DNA from: Artocarpus heterophyllus
Lineage: Eukaryota; Streptophyta; Magnoliopsida; Rosales; Moraceae
NCBI GenBank assembly: GCA_025403435.1
Contig: JAJQZP010000256.1
Coordinates: 434,001-498,000, forward strand
Direction: 5' to 3'
DNA: 64,000 nt
Part shown: piece by piece, positions 61,643 to 64,000 of the stretch
Numbering within the stretch: position 1 is the first letter of the stretch
Layout of the letters: each line of letters opens with the position of its first letter
The notes under the pieces: model-generated
The model's database searches: none
What the model saw: the letters and a program-made list of their open reading frames with translations, nothing else
Told to the model about the DNA's origin: nothing
Translations under genes and position numbers: made by a program

Positions 61643-61803
61643 AGGTTGTTTAGCATTGTTTTTAAAATAGGTGAAATTGTTTTTGTTTTGGAAAATAATT
61701 TTTTTTAAAGAATTGTGCTAAAAGTGTTTTTTTATTATTTGCTTCGAAAAATGTGCAAAAATATTTTCAAAAATTTTGAAAACAAAACAAAACGGAGCCA
61801 ACA
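61643..61803. mobile_element. Small insertion specific to copy 2 (possible MITE)
   Basis: About 160 bp absent from copy 1 at the equivalent point (14330). The ends GGTTGTTTAGCATTGTTTTT and AAAACAAAACGGAGCCAAC are roughly inverted relative to each other. Class not assigned; deletion from copy 1 is the alternative. Confidence 0.45.
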
Positions 61804-64000
61804 TTTTTTGTTTTTGTTTTGCTGAGTTTTTTCTTCCAAGAAATATATGTTTAGAGAATTAGATTTGATTTTAGTTTAAAAAGTTCTGATTTTTTTAATG
61901 AAAAAAATCTAATTTTTTAGGGAAAGAATATGATTTTAATAATATATTTTTATTGTTTTTTATGTTTTACTTTTAATTTTAATGTATATTCTACTAAATT
62001 ACATATATTAAAGTAGTCAAAATATTTTTTAGCCGTTAAACTTAATAGTTGAAGATCAAATTGTACCTTTTAAAAAAATAACACCTAATTAAATTAAAAA
62101 AATTAAAGATTAAATTGTACTTTTTTGAAAAAGATTGAGGATCGAGTTCTTTATATCTTAAATAAATACAAATTGTCATCTGATTTTTAACCAAAAAAAG
62201 AAATTGAAAATTTAAATGTTGATTTGACGTAGAGAAACTAATTGGGAGATTTAAGAGGATATGATATTGACCAATAGAGCGGCTTTGGGATGTTATCACA
62301 CTAAAATCAGGGAGGACACTTGTTAGTGTTTGAGTGGAACATTGATTTAAAAATAATATAAAAATACAATTTTTTTTTTCCACGCTGGCCCCTTATTAAA
62401 TCGGTGCCTGATGATTAAGCCATTCCTTTCCGACATGTGATTGAAGGAATCGTTTATGTTCATCCGTCATGCATGTCAAGCTAGGTGGGCCGCAAATTAC
62501 GGAAGCAATTTCCATACCTTTTAACTGGGGGTATTTGATTTTTCTCCCGAAAGAAAAAGAAAAAAAAAAAACACTACGGGCTCCTGAGCCACTACTGAGA
62601 AAAAAGTAAAAGAGACCTCATTGGTTGGACGATGTTATTTACTGTTAGATATGGTTATTTTTTTCTTTTACGGTTGAGCGATATCAATACTTACTATTAG
62701 ATTATTTTTCAATACCCACTACAAAAATCTCTAAAAAAAATAAAATTGGAGCACTCGAGTACTATATCGAAGCCTCTAAATGTTAATAAAAAAGTATCTT
62801 GTGACAATATGAAAAATATTTTACTGATAGTACATAAAATTATCAAATCATAGAAGAATCATTGATCATGAAATTCTCTTAACAAAAAAAAATTAATTTA
62901 GAGATCAAAATTTTCATTTCATCGAGATTTGGAGGGTAACTTTTAAGAAAAGCTGAAAAGTTGTGTGAATGCTAATAAGATTGGAGAGGAGTATTCTAAT
63001 AGAAATTATACTGTGTAAGAGAAGATGTGTGAATAGTAAGATGAAAGAGAGTTATTCTAAAAGTGCAAGGAATTTCTTTTTTTATTTGTTTTAAAAAAAT
63101 AATAATAAACTGATGAGAAGGAACAAATGGCCGAATAGTACTTCTCAACTGGCTAGGTTGGGCACGATGCGCCTACCGAACACCAAACTACCTACTCAAA
63201 TATTATTAAATGCAAATAAAAACAGAAAACTGTCTTAGAGAAAAATCAAAATAAAATGACCACACAATAATTACGATAAGACCTAAGAGTAAAAGCCGAG
63301 CCCGAAAATAAAACAAAATTTTGAAGTTTTCGATAGAGCCAAAACTTCCAGCCAAAATCTAAAAGGAAAAACACAAGGGAGAAAAGAAAAGAGTGCATAT
63401 TTGCTTACAAAAGCCGATTACTTTGAGAATTTATAATTAAGAACCCCATATATATCTCTATCATTAACAAAGCGGCACACAAAAATCTAGAATAGCTCTC
63501 ATGAGAGCTTGAACATGTTGTGAAAGATCAGGAATGAAAAAAAAAAAAAAACAACGGTAGGATTCTATATATAGTAAGAAGTGCTAGCTGTACTTTTTTT
63601 CTTATTCTTTTTTACGTTCTCTTCATTAAAATAGAAAATAAGATAGTGAAATCTACCTATCAGGTAATACATGCGAAGAATATAAAAAAGAGAGTATTGT
63701 TAGCATTTCTCCGTTGTATTAAAAGATCATTCGTTGCCCTCTTCTTCTCTTGACTCTTTCTATCTCCCCTTTGCATGTATGTCACGCTGAGGTACTACAA
63801 TAGATAATAATGTAAAGTTTGATCTAATTTATTATAGTTATTTTGTTAGCATGTTGGTTAACCGTATCATGAAACTCCAAAAAATTTGGCTTATCAAATA
63901 ATTTATTGAGCCATAAAAAAGATTTAACAAAAGGCAGAAATAAATCTACTATGATCCATTTTACATTAAGCAATACATAGAGTTACTCTCCAATATAATA

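Larger units (their letters stand above)
56875..64000. repeat. Long duplication, copy 2 (runs off the window)
   Basis: Same orientation and order as 10435-16690, except for the inverted-arm region and insertions. The last bases (TTTTACATTAAGCAATAC...) still match copy 1 at 16640-16682, so the duplication continues beyond 64000. No frame is conserved between copies. Confidence 0.85.

Overview
The window looks like an intergenic, repeat-dominated stretch of a flowering-plant nuclear genome, most likely a eudicot. It is AT-rich, carries many plant LTR-retrotransposon pieces, MITEs and CACTA elements, and holds one intact plant-type gene: a two-exon bHLH transcription factor of the MYC2/bHLH14 type (26787-28954, + strand, 539 aa predicted). 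I see no rRNA, tRNA gene, CRISPR array or bacterial-type operon. Most other open frames are chance frames inside repeats.

Layout. 1-1750: fragment of an LTR family here called R1 (further copies at 25300-26093 and 47050-47993). 1751-10249: a minus-strand Ty3/gypsy-type element with LTRs of up to 4.1 kb around an internal region of only 0.88 kb, with a recognisable PBS and PPT. 10435-16690: first copy of a long duplication whose second copy (56875 to the window end) lies about 46.5 kb away. 16691-25299: AT-rich intergenic DNA with SSRs and two MITEs. 25300-30485: R1 LTR fragment, promoter and the bHLH gene. 30486-31040: decayed MULE transposase. 33560-37863: Ty1/copia 3' remnant split by a solo LTR. 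37864-44379: a CACTA transposon (3-bp TSD AAT) with a nested solo LTR (5-bp TSD GCCAC) and a broken transposase-like exon. 44380-46054: a second copia 3' end whose LTR is split by a TRIM. 48388-50946: a third solo LTR (TSD AAATG). 52165-53250: two interlocked inverted repeats. 56875-64000: duplication copy 2, with a 526-bp foldback CACTA MITE absent from copy 1.

How the parts relate. The bHLH gene is the only host gene I can support. Its predicted protein has a JAZ/transactivation-type N-terminus, a basic nuclear-localisation stretch, a G-box-binding bHLH with H-E-R contacts and an ACT-like C-terminus. This points to jasmonate-responsive transcription, and a perfect G-box upstream allows auto- or cross-regulation. 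The rest records layered insertion, LTR-LTR recombination and segmental duplication.

The least explained signal is a roughly 15-bp, CpG-containing, near-palindromic motif (TTCGGCAGGCCGAA type). It is arrayed near both ends of the three solo LTRs in opposite orientations and recurs in the unrelated R1 family. Family assignments rest on reading motifs and termini by eye; no database search was run.
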